Shown here: positions 1-7,715 of the stretch, piece after piece
Numbering within the stretch: position 1 is the first letter of the stretch
Layout of the letters: each line of letters begins with the position of its first letter
Notes under the pieces: generated by a model
Database searches by the model: none
The model's input: the letters and a program-made list of their open reading frames with translations, nothing else
Told to the model about the DNA's origin: nothing
Made by a program: the position numbers and the translations under genes
NCBI RefSeq assembly: GCF_031583595.1
Contig: NZ_CP134145.1
Coordinates: 62,001-126,000, forward strand
Length of the DNA: 64,000 bases
Direction of reading: 5' to 3'
From: Thalassotalea psychrophila
Lineage (GTDB): Bacteria; Pseudomonadota; Gammaproteobacteria; Enterobacterales; Alteromonadaceae

Positions 1-493
1 CAAAGCCTATTATTGCTCCCAAATAATAATCCCATCCGAGGAAGCGTTCAAATGCTGAGCCTGTTGCATCAATTTGAGCACTAATATAAATCAAAACAAA
101 AATAGATAAGGAGAATGCGGCGACCAACCGTAATGTGTTTGTTGTGGGACGAAAACGGCTCACCAAATAATCTGTCATGGTTATACTATCGTATAGGTCG
201 GTTAATTTTTTAAACCGCTGAGCCATAACAAACCAAGCTATTGCAACACCTATAACTTCACCGACAACAATCCAATAAGCACTTACGCCGACTAAAGCTC
301 CCATACCTGTTAAACCGAGTAAAAGCCAAGCACTTTCCCCCGTAGCTTGAGTTGAAAAAGCTGCAACCAAGTACCCAAGACTTTTACCGCCAGTAAAATA
401 GTCTTTGAGGTTTTTAACTTGTTTTGATGCTATATAGCTAAGTCCAATCAGAACCGCAAAGTAAATAATGAGCATTAAGTATTTTTCAAACAT
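1..493 (-). CDS. Sodium:solute symporter (SSS family), N-terminal part
   Basis: The reverse strand opens with ATG at 493 and stays open to the left edge, giving about 164 residues, so the gene is partial. The product begins with a hydrophobic helix, then the DYFTGGKSLG segment typical of the first loop of PutP-type sodium:solute symporters, followed by further hydrophobic helices and the SDYLVSRF-like segment (here TDYLVSRF). Family knowledge: these inner-membrane carriers move a solute such as proline, pantothenate or acetate with Na+. The substrate cannot be told from this fragment. The start has only a weak upstream ribosome site. Confidence 0.85.
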   Translation of the reverse strand, partial: MFEKYLMLIIYFAVLIGLSYIASKQVKNLKDYFTGGKSLGYLVAAFSTQATGESAWLLLGLTGMGALVGVSAYWIVVGEVIGVAIAWFVMAQRFKKLTDLYDSITMTDYLVSRFRPTTNTLRLVAAFSLSIFVLIYISAQIDATGSAFERFLGWDYYLGAIIGF

Positions 494-657
494 ATGGAGT
501 AGCCTTTTTACTTTAGTAGTAAGCTTTATTTTTATTGTTACAGCAAATTAACACTTTTTTTGTACTACTGTCTAACACTGATGATATATCGGGTTCTAAC
601 TTTGATAACTTGTTTTTGTAGGTCAATTCATGGGAAAGAAAGAATAGAGGGGATATT

Positions 658-783
658 ATGGTACTGGAGGGCTTCCTCCGTGTGAATAATTATTTAAATA
701 AAAATATATCTGGCACTATGCAATGGTTTTGCAAAGCCAATAAACTAGATTTCAATTCAAGTTATGAAATGCAACACATGTAA
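658..783 (+). CDS. Possible small protein, 41 aa
   Basis: An ATG at 658 follows a GAGGGGATATT leader with good ribosome-site spacing, and the frame runs 41 codons to TAA at 781. The product is not recognised and has no membrane helix. The leader closely resembles that of the cysteine-rich microprotein at 1261 (GAGGGGAATATT), which is the main reason to list it. It could be a chance frame in AT-rich intergenic DNA; no homologue is known to me. Confidence 0.25.
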   Translation: MVLEGFLRVNNYLNKNISGTMQWFCKANKLDFNSSYEMQHM

Positions 784-856
784 TATAAATCTTGAGGCTG
801 CTAGAGCTAATTCCATATATTAGAATGTCTTTTAGCAACCTAGGTTTTTATTAAAT

Positions 857-1084
857 TCAATTTTTTCCAATTTTTAAATCAGGGATATCTGTAGCACCTA
901 TAGCATGTAATACAATACCAACCATAAAGAAGAAAAATGTTGCGGCCCCTACACTTGCTTTATACACATCGCTAGCTTCATCCATATTTACCACTAACAG
1001 CACTGCTGAAATAACAGCAATGATAAAAAATGTTATCGCGCAAAATGTGGAAACTTTTTGTAAAAAACGTTTGTTGTTCGGCAT
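857..1084 (-). CDS. Small two-helix membrane protein, 75 aa
   Basis: The product has a short basic N-terminus, a hydrophobic helix at about residues 14-33, a short acidic loop and a second helix at about 44-65, so it is probably an inner-membrane protein with both ends on the same side. A GAGATC element stands just upstream of the ATG. I do not recognise a family. It stands alone between two plus-strand small frames, with no operon partner. The two clean helices make it more likely real than a shadow, but function is unknown. Confidence 0.55.
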   Translation of the reverse strand: MPNNKRFLQKVSTFCAITFFIIAVISAVLLVVNMDEASDVYKASVGAATFFFFMVGIVLHAIGATDIPDLKIGKN

Positions 1085-1260
1085 AAGATCTCTAGAGTTC
1101 GATTTATTATCAACACAAAGTATATATCAAAAGTATTTTTATATATTGATAAGGGTCAAGGAGCACAAAATATTAACATCTAAAGTCTTTGATCCTTATC
1201 AAGTACCCGACCAATTCAATTAAGTAATATGTGTCCATCTTTTAGAATGAGGGGAATATT

Positions 1261-1353
1261 ATGGGTTGCTGTGGCGCTTGTGGTGGAGAAGAGAAAAAAG
1301 CTGTTGAAGAGCAGGAACAAACTCAAGAAACTACTGAAAAATCAGAAGATTAG
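1261..1353 (+). CDS. Cysteine-rich microprotein, 30 aa
   Basis: ATG at 1261 is preceded at ideal spacing by AGGGG (1250-1254), and the frame ends with TAG at 1351. The product starts MGCCGACGGEE and continues with an acidic, glutamine/threonine-rich tail. A strong rho-independent terminator begins 29 bases downstream, so this looks like a monocistronic gene. The N-terminus recalls the short marine gammaproteobacterial proteins annotated as CCGSCS-motif proteins; this link is from memory. Three cysteines in seven residues suggest metal binding or redox chemistry, which is inference. A longer frame overlapping in another phase (1229-1426) lacks such a site and is rejected. Confidence 0.6.
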   Translation: MGCCGACGGEEKKAVEEQEQTQETTEKSED

Positions 1354-1382
1354 TTTAACTAGTTTGATGTTACTATATTTAG

Positions 1383-1411
1383 AAAGGCAACTGTATAAGT
1401 TGCCTTTTTTT
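1383..1411 (+). terminator. Rho-independent terminator
   Basis: A stem of AAAGGCAACT paired with AGTTGCCTTT, a five-base loop and a run of seven or more T follow the microprotein gene at 1261-1353 on the same strand. Confidence 0.85.
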
Positions 1412-1439
1412 GTTGGTAAATTATAAACTACAAATCTAT

Positions 1440-1577
1440 TGTCGTTTTCAACATGGAAGTTGCGTATGCCATGATCACATTATGACATGGACGTCATGTA
1501 TTAGAGCATTGCAGGAGCATTTGCCGAGGATGTGATGGAGTGGTCCATGGCGATTTGCATTGCTTCATCCCTGAAGT
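1440..1577. repeat. Possible remnant of a dispersed intergenic repeat
   Basis: This gap contains an ATGACATGGACGTCAT near-palindrome followed by GCATTGCAGGAGCA and a GATTTGCATTGC segment. The pattern 'catgga...catg' followed by 'gcaggagca' recalls noncoding dispersed repeats common in marine Alteromonadales. No second full copy is seen in this window, so the assignment is tentative. No gene is visible here. Confidence 0.25.
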
Positions 1578-1608
1578 AAAAAAAAAGCTGCGCTTTATAG
1601 CGCAGCTT
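1578..1608 (-). terminator. Rho-independent terminator of the cytochrome gene
   Basis: On the minus strand a nine-base-pair stem (AAGCTGCGC with GCGCAGCTT, six-base loop) is followed by a run of nine T, 19 bases after the stop of the cytochrome c4 gene. Confidence 0.85.
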
Positions 1609-1626
1609 CAATATACAAAATGTTTA

Positions 1627-2874
1627 TTATTTTAACGAAGACATGTATTCAGCAACTGCAGCAATATCTGCATCAGTTAACTTCGCAGCAATATTAGCCA
1701 TCATTGAGTTGATATCGTTATGACGAGTACCATCGCGGAATTTAACAAGCTGTGATTTCAAGTAATCTACGTTTTGGTTGCTAACTGTAGGGAAGCCCGC
1801 TAATGCCGCGCCTTTACCGTCAGAGCCATGACAAGCGATACAAGCAGTGATTGCACGAGATGCATCACCACCTTGATATAACTTCTTACCTACATTGTTA
1901 GTTTCTGTTGTAGATGCTCTAGCTTTTTGGCTTGCAAAGTAAGCGGCTAGGTCTTGCATATCTGTTGGAGATAAAGCTGCAACCATACCAGCCATTACTG
2001 GGTCGTTACGTCCTTCTGGACCAGCTTTAAAATCAGCTAACTGCTTAGCTAGATATTTTTCATGCTGGCCAGCTAAGTTAGGGTACATAGCAACTAAAGC
2101 GTTACCGTCAGCGCCGTGACATGAAGCACACATAACAGCTTTGCCTTTGCCTGCTTCAACATCGCCAACAAATGTTAGTTTTGCAGCTGAAGGCTTTTTA
2201 GCTACAACAGTAGCAACTGCGGCAGGGTCTTTGAAGTAAGCACCTAAATCAGCAACATCTTGCTCTGTTAAATTTTTAGCTACAACATTCATTGAAACGT
2301 TTGTGCGAGATTCATCTTTAAAAGCATTTAATTGCTTTTCAATGTACTCAGGGTGCTGCTTAGAAAGGTTAGGGTTGATCAAGACTTCAGAGTCGCCTTC
2401 TTTACCATGACAAGCAACACAAGCTGTAATACCTCGAGCAGCATCACCGTTTTCATATAAACCTTTACCTGCAGCTGCATCTGCAACCATTGTTGGTGCA
2501 GCTAAAGTTGCTGGCGCTGGTGTCGCTGATGATGAAGAATCAGTTGGAGCGCCTTCTGCACTATCACCGCTGCGGCTAAATGTTGCAAAATAAGCAGCTA
2601 CATCACTCATATCTTGATCGGATAAGCCTGCAGCCATTGGTGCCATAACAGGATCTTTACGAGAGCCATCTTTAAAAGCTTTTAATTGCTTAGCAATGTA
2701 ATCAGCATGCTGGCCTGCGAGGTTAGGGTAAGCATCTGCAATGCCAATACCGTTTGCTCCGTGACAACCAGCACAAACTGCTGCTTTAGTTTTGCCCGCA
2801 GTTGCATCGCCAGCGGCAAATGCGTTGCCCAATAGCCCACAACCTAAAATTACTGAAATAATGATTTTTTTCAT
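1627..2874 (-). CDS. Tandem (tetrahaem) cytochrome c4-type protein
   Basis: The 415-residue product has a cleavable signal peptide (about residues 1-21) and four CxxCH haem-attachment motifs: CAGCH at 34-38, CVACH at about 152-156, then CASCH and CIACH in the second half. Each CxxCH is followed by the PNLAGQH or PNLSKQH segment and a QLxxF(K/R)DG segment typical of cytochrome c4. Ordinary c4 is a dihaem protein of about 200 residues, so this is two c4 units fused in tandem, joined by Ala/Thr/Pro/Ser linkers. Expected role: periplasmic electron carrier between the bc1 complex and terminal oxidases. It is divergent from engB, the usual gammaproteobacterial neighbour. Confidence 0.9.
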   Translation of the reverse strand: MKKIIISVILGCGLLGNAFAAGDATAGKTKAAVCAGCHGANGIGIADAYPNLAGQHADYIAKQLKAFKDGSRKDPVMAPMAAGLSDQDMSDVAAYFATFSRSGDSAEGAPTDSSSSATPAPATLAAPTMVADAAAGKGLYENGDAARGITACVACHGKEGDSEVLINPNLSKQHPEYIEKQLNAFKDESRTNVSMNVVAKNLTEQDVADLGAYFKDPAAVATVVAKKPSAAKLTFVGDVEAGKGKAVMCASCHGADGNALVAMYPNLAGQHEKYLAKQLADFKAGPEGRNDPVMAGMVAALSPTDMQDLAAYFASQKARASTTETNNVGKKLYQGGDASRAITACIACHGSDGKGAALAGFPTVSNQNVDYLKSQLVKFRDGTRHNDINSMMANIAAKLTDADIAAVAEYMSSLK

Positions 2875-3190
2875 AGATGTTCTGCCTGTTAATACTATGG
2901 AACTCAGTTTTACAACTGATTATTCCCTTTAAAAGCGCTTTTTACTAAATAATCTAAAACTATAAACAAAAGCTTATTATTTTCAGTTTACCTAGAGTAA
3001 TAAAAAATTTACGCTATTTTACACAATTCCCGCGTTTGTGTAATGGTTATCGGTTAATTTTCGATAAAAACCTTAATCAACTTGCTATTAATCGACTTTG
3101 TCACCCTGTTTACAAAAAAACACTGCCTCAAAATGTTAAAAACAGGATATAATTGAATAAGTTATTTTATTTATCTTTTACGTTTATATT
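2875..3190. promoter_or_regulatory. Divergent intergenic region, cytochrome c4 / engB
   Basis: This 316-base AT-rich gap separates two divergent genes and must hold both promoters. A near-palindrome AAAAGCGCTTTTT lies at about 2932-2944 on the cytochrome side. I see no gene, terminator or clear operator; individual promoter boxes are not assigned with confidence. Confidence 0.4.
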
Positions 3191-3868
3191 ATGGTGGATC
3201 CCGTTTTGACAACTCCCCTGGTTAATTTACATGTTGCCAAATTTGAGCTGAGTGCTCCCGACATTCGTCGCCTTCCCGCTGATAGTGGTATTGAGGTTGC
3301 TTTTGCTGGTCGTTCCAATGCGGGTAAATCTAGTGCTTTAAATACACTGACTAACCAAAAAGCTTTAGCGCGTACGAGTAAAACCCCTGGTCGTACTCAA
3401 CTGATCAATGTGTTTGATATTCGTGAAAATCGCCGCCTCATAGATTTACCTGGTTACGGTTTTGCTAAAGTCCCTTTAGAAATGAAGAAAAAATGGCAAA
3501 AAGCGTTAGCTGAATACTTAGAAAAACGTATGAGCCTAAAAGGCTTGGTTTTATTAATGGATATTCGTCATCCATTAAAAGATTTAGATGTAGATCTAAT
3601 TAACTGGGCCAATGATTCTCAGTTACCAACATTAGTATTATTAACTAAAGCGGATAAGTTGAAACCAGGAAAAAGAAACTCTGAAGTATTACAAGTCCGC
3701 AAAAAGTGCTTAACCATGCATGACAACATTAAAGTACAGGCATTTTCATCATTGACTAAAGTTGGCTTAGAGCAAGCAACTGCAGCTATTAGTGATTGGT
3801 TTATTAATATTGAGCATCAAGAGTTGGTTGATATAGCAGATGAAGAAGAGTTCGACGAAAGCGAATAA
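3191..3868 (+). CDS. engB: Ribosome biogenesis GTPase EngB (YihA/YsxC)
   Basis: This is a small TrmE-Era-EngA-EngB-family GTPase of 225 residues, close to the family length of 200-220. Visible motifs are G1 GRSNAGKSS (about 41-49), the G2 threonines in KTPGRTQ, G3 [10 protein letters not shown] and G4 TKAD (LLTKADKL). It acts in the cytoplasm in late assembly of the 50S subunit. The acidic tail (DEEEFDESE) is common in this group. The gene converges with polA, as in E. coli, and has its own terminator. Confidence 0.96.
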   Translation: MVDPVLTTPLVNLHVAKFELSAPDIRRLPADSGIEVAFAGRSNAGKSSALNTLTNQKALARTSKTPGRTQLINVFDIRENRRLIDLPGYGFAKVPLEMKKKWQKALAEYLEKRMSLKGLVLLMDIRHPLKDLDVDLINWANDSQLPTLVLLTKADKLKPGKRNSEVLQVRKKCLTMHDNIKVQAFSSLTKVGLEQATAAISDWFINIEHQELVDIADEEEFDESE

Positions 3869-3886
3869 TTTAAAACTCACTTCATT

Positions 3887-3910
3887 AAAAGAGCCTAACG
3901 GCTCTTTTTT
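3887..3910 (+). terminator. Rho-independent terminator of engB
   Basis: AAAAGAGCC pairs with GGCTCTTTT around a TAAC loop and runs into a T tract, 18 bases after the engB stop. Confidence 0.9.
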
Positions 3911-3945
3911 CGTTTTTAATGAGAGCAAAGATAGATAAAGTACAC

Positions 3946-4142
3946 CGTCATCCCCCGCGAGCGGAGCGAGGTGAGGGATCTCATTGAGCGAACTGTGGCT
4001 CTGCAAAGTGGCAATCTGCGACATCAATACTCAGAATCAATTGTTTTATATTCACAGCAAACGTTAGGAGGTACCGGCCTCGGTAACTGCTCCATGCGTT
4101 ACTCTATCTCCTGCATCCTTGCAGTCGTTCGCCGGCATGACG
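3946..4142. repeat. MITE-like dispersed repeat with imperfect inverted ends
   Basis: The 197-base segment starts CGTCATCCCCCGCGAGCG and ends CGTTCGCCGGCATGACG. The reverse complement of the end, CGTCATGCCGGCGAACG, matches the start with few changes, so the ends are imperfect terminal inverted repeats. An inner part (4078-4124) is about 80 percent identical by eye to 31260-31306. The base composition is more GC-rich than the surroundings. No transposase is present; the open frame across it (3971-4192) is not credible as a gene. Confidence 0.5.
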
Positions 4143-4242
4143 TTGTATTCTTTATAGCTTGGTTGGGTAACAGACTTGTAAAGCAGGGATGATGCAATGC
4201 AAATCGCTAACTGTGGTATTTGAACAGCTAATTTATTTAAGG

Positions 4243-4273
4243 CAAAAAAAAACCAACGTCAAGGACGCTGGTT
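4243..4273 (-). terminator. Terminator of the small RNA
   Basis: On the minus strand AACCAGCGTC pairs with GACGTTGGTT (one G-U pair, CTT loop), followed by a run of T. It is separate from the polA terminator at 4404-4437 and so must serve a transcript that starts between the two. Confidence 0.85.
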
Positions 4274-4332
4274 AGAAGCTTATGGGGAAGCTAGAAAACA
4301 AAAGTTATTACAACAAGAATTCCGTTAGGAAT
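4243..4332 (-). ncRNA. Candidate small RNA in the Spot 42 (spf) position
   Basis: Transcript of about 90 bases read on the minus strand between polA and engB. A near-consensus sigma-70 promoter lies at 4339-4367. The RNA would fold into a 5' hairpin (AUUCC-UAAC-GGAAU), a U-rich single-stranded stretch, a second hairpin (AGCUU-CCCCAU-AAGCU) with four C in the loop, and a ten-pair terminator stem followed by about nine U. Spot 42 (spf) lies between polA and yihA in Enterobacteria and Vibrio, so the place is the same. The primary sequence shows no obvious match to E. coli Spot 42 as I remember it. The C-rich loop could pair with ribosome sites; that is inference. Confidence 0.7.
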
Positions 4333-4338
4333 GAGGCT

Positions 4339-4367
4339 ATAATAGAGTGTTAACTCTAGTTTGTAAA
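4339..4367 (-). promoter_or_regulatory. Sigma-70 promoter of the small RNA
   Basis: On the minus strand TTTACA (4362-4367) and TATTAT (4339-4344) are separated by exactly 17 bases. Transcription would start near 4332. Confidence 0.75.
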
Positions 4368-4379
4368 GTGTTTACTCTA
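4343..4379. promoter_or_regulatory. Two tandem operator-like 16-mers over the small-RNA promoter
   Basis: TAGAGTGTTAACTCTA (4343-4358) and TAAAGTGTTTACTCTA (4364-4379) match at 14 of 16 bases. Each is a near-palindrome, and they are spaced 21 bases apart, about two helical turns. They cover the spacer and the -35 box, so a bound protein would probably repress. I do not recognise the regulator; the sites are not CRP-like (no TGTGA-N6-TCACA). Confidence 0.55.
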
Positions 4380-4403
4380 AGTTTTATTACATTTTTGTAA
4401 AAA

Positions 4404-4437
4404 AAGTAAAAAAAATAGCAATTAAATGCTATTTTTT
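4404..4437 (-). terminator. Terminator of polA
   Basis: AAAATAGCA pairs with TGCTATTTT around a six-base loop with T-rich flanks on both strands. It lies 48 bases past the polA stop on the minus strand. Confidence 0.75.
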
Positions 4438-4484
4438 AACGATGAGTATGAATCGTTTTGTAATTTTATTACATAACTATTTAC

Positions 4485-7241
4485 TCAATGAGCCTGCTGC
4501 CAGTTCTCGCCACTACCGGCTTCCGAGATTAATGGCACATTTAACTGTACTGCATTGTTCATTATTTCGACTAGTTTTTCGGTTGTTTCAACAATTATGC
4601 TTTCTTCCACCTCAAAAATAAGCTCATCGTGTACTTGCATGGTCATTTTTATGCGTGGATCATTGTTTTCTATTAGCCATTTATCTACTGCGATCATCGC
4701 TTTTTTAATAATGTCAGCAGCTGTGCCTTGCATAGGTGCATTTATTGCGGCGCGTTCTGCGGCTTTTCGTCTAGCACCATTTCTAGATTTAATTTCTGGT
4801 AAAAATAGTCGACGACCAAATAAAGTTTCAACATAACCTTGCTCAGATGCTAATTGGCGAGTGTTTTCCATGTACTCTAATACACCAGGGTAACGTTCAA
4901 AGTAGGTGTTCATATAATCTTGTGCTTTGCCACGAGCAATGCCTAATTGCTTAGATAAGCCAAATGCCGACATACCATAAATTAAGCCAAAGTTAATCGC
5001 TTTTGCACTACGACGATGATCTGAAGTGACTTGCTCAAGCTCTATATTAAATATTTCGGCGGCAGTTGCCTGATGCACATCTCTACCTTCTGCAAACGCA
5101 GACAATAGGCCTTCATCATTTGATAAATGCGCCATAATGCGTAATTCAATTTGTGAGTAATCAATCGCCAATATTTTATAACCTTGTGGTGCTATAAACG
5201 CTTGGCGAATTTTTTTGCCTTCTTCACTACGAATGGGGATGTTTTGTAAATTAGGATCGGTTGAAGATAAGCGCCCTGTTGCCGTTACTGCTTGATGATA
5301 AGAGGTATGTACGCGACCTGATTTTTCACTCACCATTAATGGCAATTTATCAGTATATGTTGATTTTAATTTACTTAAGCCACGGTGCTCAATAATCAAT
5401 TTAGGTAATGGGTAATCTAAAGCCAGTTCTTGCAATACTTCTTCAGCAGTGGAAGGTGCCCCTTTTGGTGTTTTCTTGATCACCGGAATGCCTTGCTCTT
5501 CAAACAAAATTGTCTGTAATTGTTTTGGCGAACTTAAATTAAAGCTTTTACCGGCCACATTGTGAGCTTGAATTTCTAATTCATCTAACCGCATGCCAAT
5601 TTGATGACTTTGCTCGTTTAATAAGTCAGAGTCAATCAGTACGCCTGTCTGCTCCATACGGGCAAGTACTGGCATGAGTGGCAATTCAATTTCGCTAAAT
5701 ACTTGCTTTTGATCCGGGAATTTTTCTAGTTTAGGCCAAATCGCTTGGTGTAAACGTAGGGTGATATCTGCATCTTCAGCGGCATAGTGGCCAGCTTGTT
5801 CAACATCAATTTGGTTAAAGGTAAGTTGTTTTGCACCTTTACCGGCAATATCTTCAAAGTGTACTGTTTTATAACCAAGGTATTTATCAGCCAGAGCATC
5901 CATATTATGACGAGTAGACACACTGTTTAAACAATAAGACTCAAGCATGGTATCAAAGCCAACACCTTGTATTGTTATGTCATAATGACTTAATACATTG
6001 GCATCGTATTTTAAGTTTTGCCCTATTTTTAAAATGCTGGTGCTTTCTAACAAAGGTTTAAATTGCTCTAACACCCAATCTAAATCTAATTGTTCAGGTG
6101 CATCTATATAATCATGAGTAAGTGGCACATAGGCTGCTTTTCCTGCTTCAATAGCAAATGATAAGCCTACTAACTTAGCTTTCATGTAGTTGACACTAGT
6201 GGTTTCAGTATCAAAGGCAAACTCTGTACAAGTATTTAATTTATCGAGCCAAATTTGTAAATCAGCCTTTGTTAAAATAATGTCATATGAACTTTCAATG
6301 GCTGGTGGTAACTCATTATCTTCTTCAACTACTTGAGTATCTGTTACTACTGCTGTTGCAGAATTCGCACTTGCTGAATTACCTTTATCAAGTTCGGCAA
6401 GCAAACGCTTAAGTTCAAACTCGGTATACATTTCTCGTAAAGTGTCAGTGTCAGCATCTATTGCTTCAATTTCATTAATCGGCTGCTCAAGGTCAACATC
6501 CAATTTTATTGTAGCAAGCTCATAAGAAAGAGGTAATTGTTCAAGGGCGGCTCGAAGGTTTTCACCAATTTTACCTTTTACTGAGTCGGCGTTGGCAATA
6601 ACATTGTCTAAATTTTCATGTTCTGTCAGCCATTTCACTGCGGTTTTAGGACCACACTTTTCAACACCAGGAATGTTATCTACTTTGTCGCCCATTAATG
6701 CGAGATAATCGATAATTTGATCGGGACGCACACCAAATTTTTCAACTACACCGGCAACATCCATAGCAACGTTTGTCATGGTATTGATTAACGTCACATG
6801 TTCGGTGACCAACTGCGCCATATCTTTATCGCCAGTTGAAATTACCGTTTCTAAACCAAGTTTGCTGGCTTGATCGGCCAAGGTACCAATAACATCATCC
6901 GCCTCTACAGCATCTATTACTAACAATGGTAATCCCATTGCTTTAATGATTTTATGAAGTGGGGCAATTTGGCAACGTAAATCATCCGGCATTGGTGGAC
7001 GGTTAGCTTTATATTCTGGGTATAAATCGTTGCGAAAGGTTTTCCCTTTGGCATCAAAAATTACAACGATTTTTCCTGTCGGATAATCTTTTTGCAAACT
7101 TTTGATCATATTTAATACACCGGTGATTGCACCTGTCGGATGACCATCTTTAGTCGAAAGTGCCTGTAAATAGGGCACATAATAAGCGCGAAATAAGTAA
7201 GACGAGCCGTCAACGAGAATATAAGGGGAGGATTGAGTCAT
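4485..7241 (-). CDS. polA: DNA polymerase I
   Basis: The 918-residue product compares with 928 in E. coli and keeps all three domains. The 5'-3' exonuclease spans about 1-290 and has DGSSYLFRAYY and GDKDMAQLV. The 3'-5' proofreading domain spans about 320-510, with FDTETTSVN and a later EDADITLRLH segment, so its metal ligands look intact. The polymerase domain has DYSQIELRIMAHLS (motif A), RRSAKAINFGLIYG (motif B) and QVHDELIFEV (motif C). It fills gaps in repair and matures Okazaki fragments. It is convergent with engB and terminates before the small-RNA gene. Two DnaA-box sequences stand upstream. Confidence 0.97.
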   Translation of the reverse strand: MTQSSPYILVDGSSYLFRAYYVPYLQALSTKDGHPTGAITGVLNMIKSLQKDYPTGKIVVIFDAKGKTFRNDLYPEYKANRPPMPDDLRCQIAPLHKIIKAMGLPLLVIDAVEADDVIGTLADQASKLGLETVISTGDKDMAQLVTEHVTLINTMTNVAMDVAGVVEKFGVRPDQIIDYLALMGDKVDNIPGVEKCGPKTAVKWLTEHENLDNVIANADSVKGKIGENLRAALEQLPLSYELATIKLDVDLEQPINEIEAIDADTDTLREMYTEFELKRLLAELDKGNSASANSATAVVTDTQVVEEDNELPPAIESSYDIILTKADLQIWLDKLNTCTEFAFDTETTSVNYMKAKLVGLSFAIEAGKAAYVPLTHDYIDAPEQLDLDWVLEQFKPLLESTSILKIGQNLKYDANVLSHYDITIQGVGFDTMLESYCLNSVSTRHNMDALADKYLGYKTVHFEDIAGKGAKQLTFNQIDVEQAGHYAAEDADITLRLHQAIWPKLEKFPDQKQVFSEIELPLMPVLARMEQTGVLIDSDLLNEQSHQIGMRLDELEIQAHNVAGKSFNLSSPKQLQTILFEEQGIPVIKKTPKGAPSTAEEVLQELALDYPLPKLIIEHRGLSKLKSTYTDKLPLMVSEKSGRVHTSYHQAVTATGRLSSTDPNLQNIPIRSEEGKKIRQAFIAPQGYKILAIDYSQIELRIMAHLSNDEGLLSAFAEGRDVHQATAAEIFNIELEQVTSDHRRSAKAINFGLIYGMSAFGLSKQLGIARGKAQDYMNTYFERYPGVLEYMENTRQLASEQGYVETLFGRRLFLPEIKSRNGARRKAAERAAINAPMQGTAADIIKKAMIAVDKWLIENNDPRIKMTMQVHDELIFEVEESIIVETTEKLVEIMNNAVQLNVPLISEAGSGENWQQAH

Positions 7242-7325
7242 GGTATTTGTTTATTATCTTTGAAATTACTGGCAATAGCATGCCACAGATTCAATTGGTT
7301 TGGTATCAAAGCAATTATAAAAAAC

Positions 7326-7495
7326 TGTGGAAAAGTTTTAAATTGTGGATAAGTCTGTTGAAGGAATTGCTAAGTCCACCTACTACAAAGGAAAGTAGCA
7401 AGTGTAAAACGCCTGTAAGGCTTAGTAATTATGATGTTCGGAAGATACAAATGACCGTTTCTATTTATTATTATTGGTAAAATAGATGTGGATAA
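7326..7495. promoter_or_regulatory. DnaA-box cluster upstream of polA
   Basis: TGTGGATAA, the reverse complement of the consensus DnaA box TTATCCACA, occurs at 7344-7352 and again at 7487-7495. A one-mismatch copy, TGTGGAAAA, lies at 7326-7334. All three have the same orientation in a very AT-rich gap. They lie 85-255 bases upstream of the polA start. Function (polA control or DnaA titration) is inference. Confidence 0.5.
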
Positions 7496-7715
7496 TTTTT
7501 CCATAAATCCCAAAAGTTAAACAATATAGAGAAGTGTTTTTCCTAATGGGACAATGATACTAGCAGAAAGATTTTTGAAAACAAACGGTTTTTTAACAAT
7601 ATATTAACTAAATAATTTAATTGATAATGTATTTTTTGATGTGAAAAAGTGATTAGTTAGGTAAACAAAGGCTTGTAGCTAATTTGAACAAACTAAGCTT
7701 TTTGGACTAAAAATA

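Noticed and set aside
1229..1426. 65-codon plus-strand frame
   Set aside because: It overlaps the better supported 30-residue microprotein in another phase, lacks a ribosome site and runs through the terminator hairpin.
3971..4192. 73-codon plus-strand frame
   Set aside because: It runs inside a repeat-like block with inverted ends and has no protein-like pattern.
7160..7480. 106-codon plus-strand frame across the polA start
   Set aside because: It is antisense to polA and then crosses DnaA boxes in AT-rich DNA; no ribosome site or recognisable protein.
7326..7495. Chromosome replication origin
   Set aside because: Only two exact DnaA boxes, no dnaA, dnaN or mnmG nearby, and no visible 13-mer array; kept only as a regulatory box cluster.
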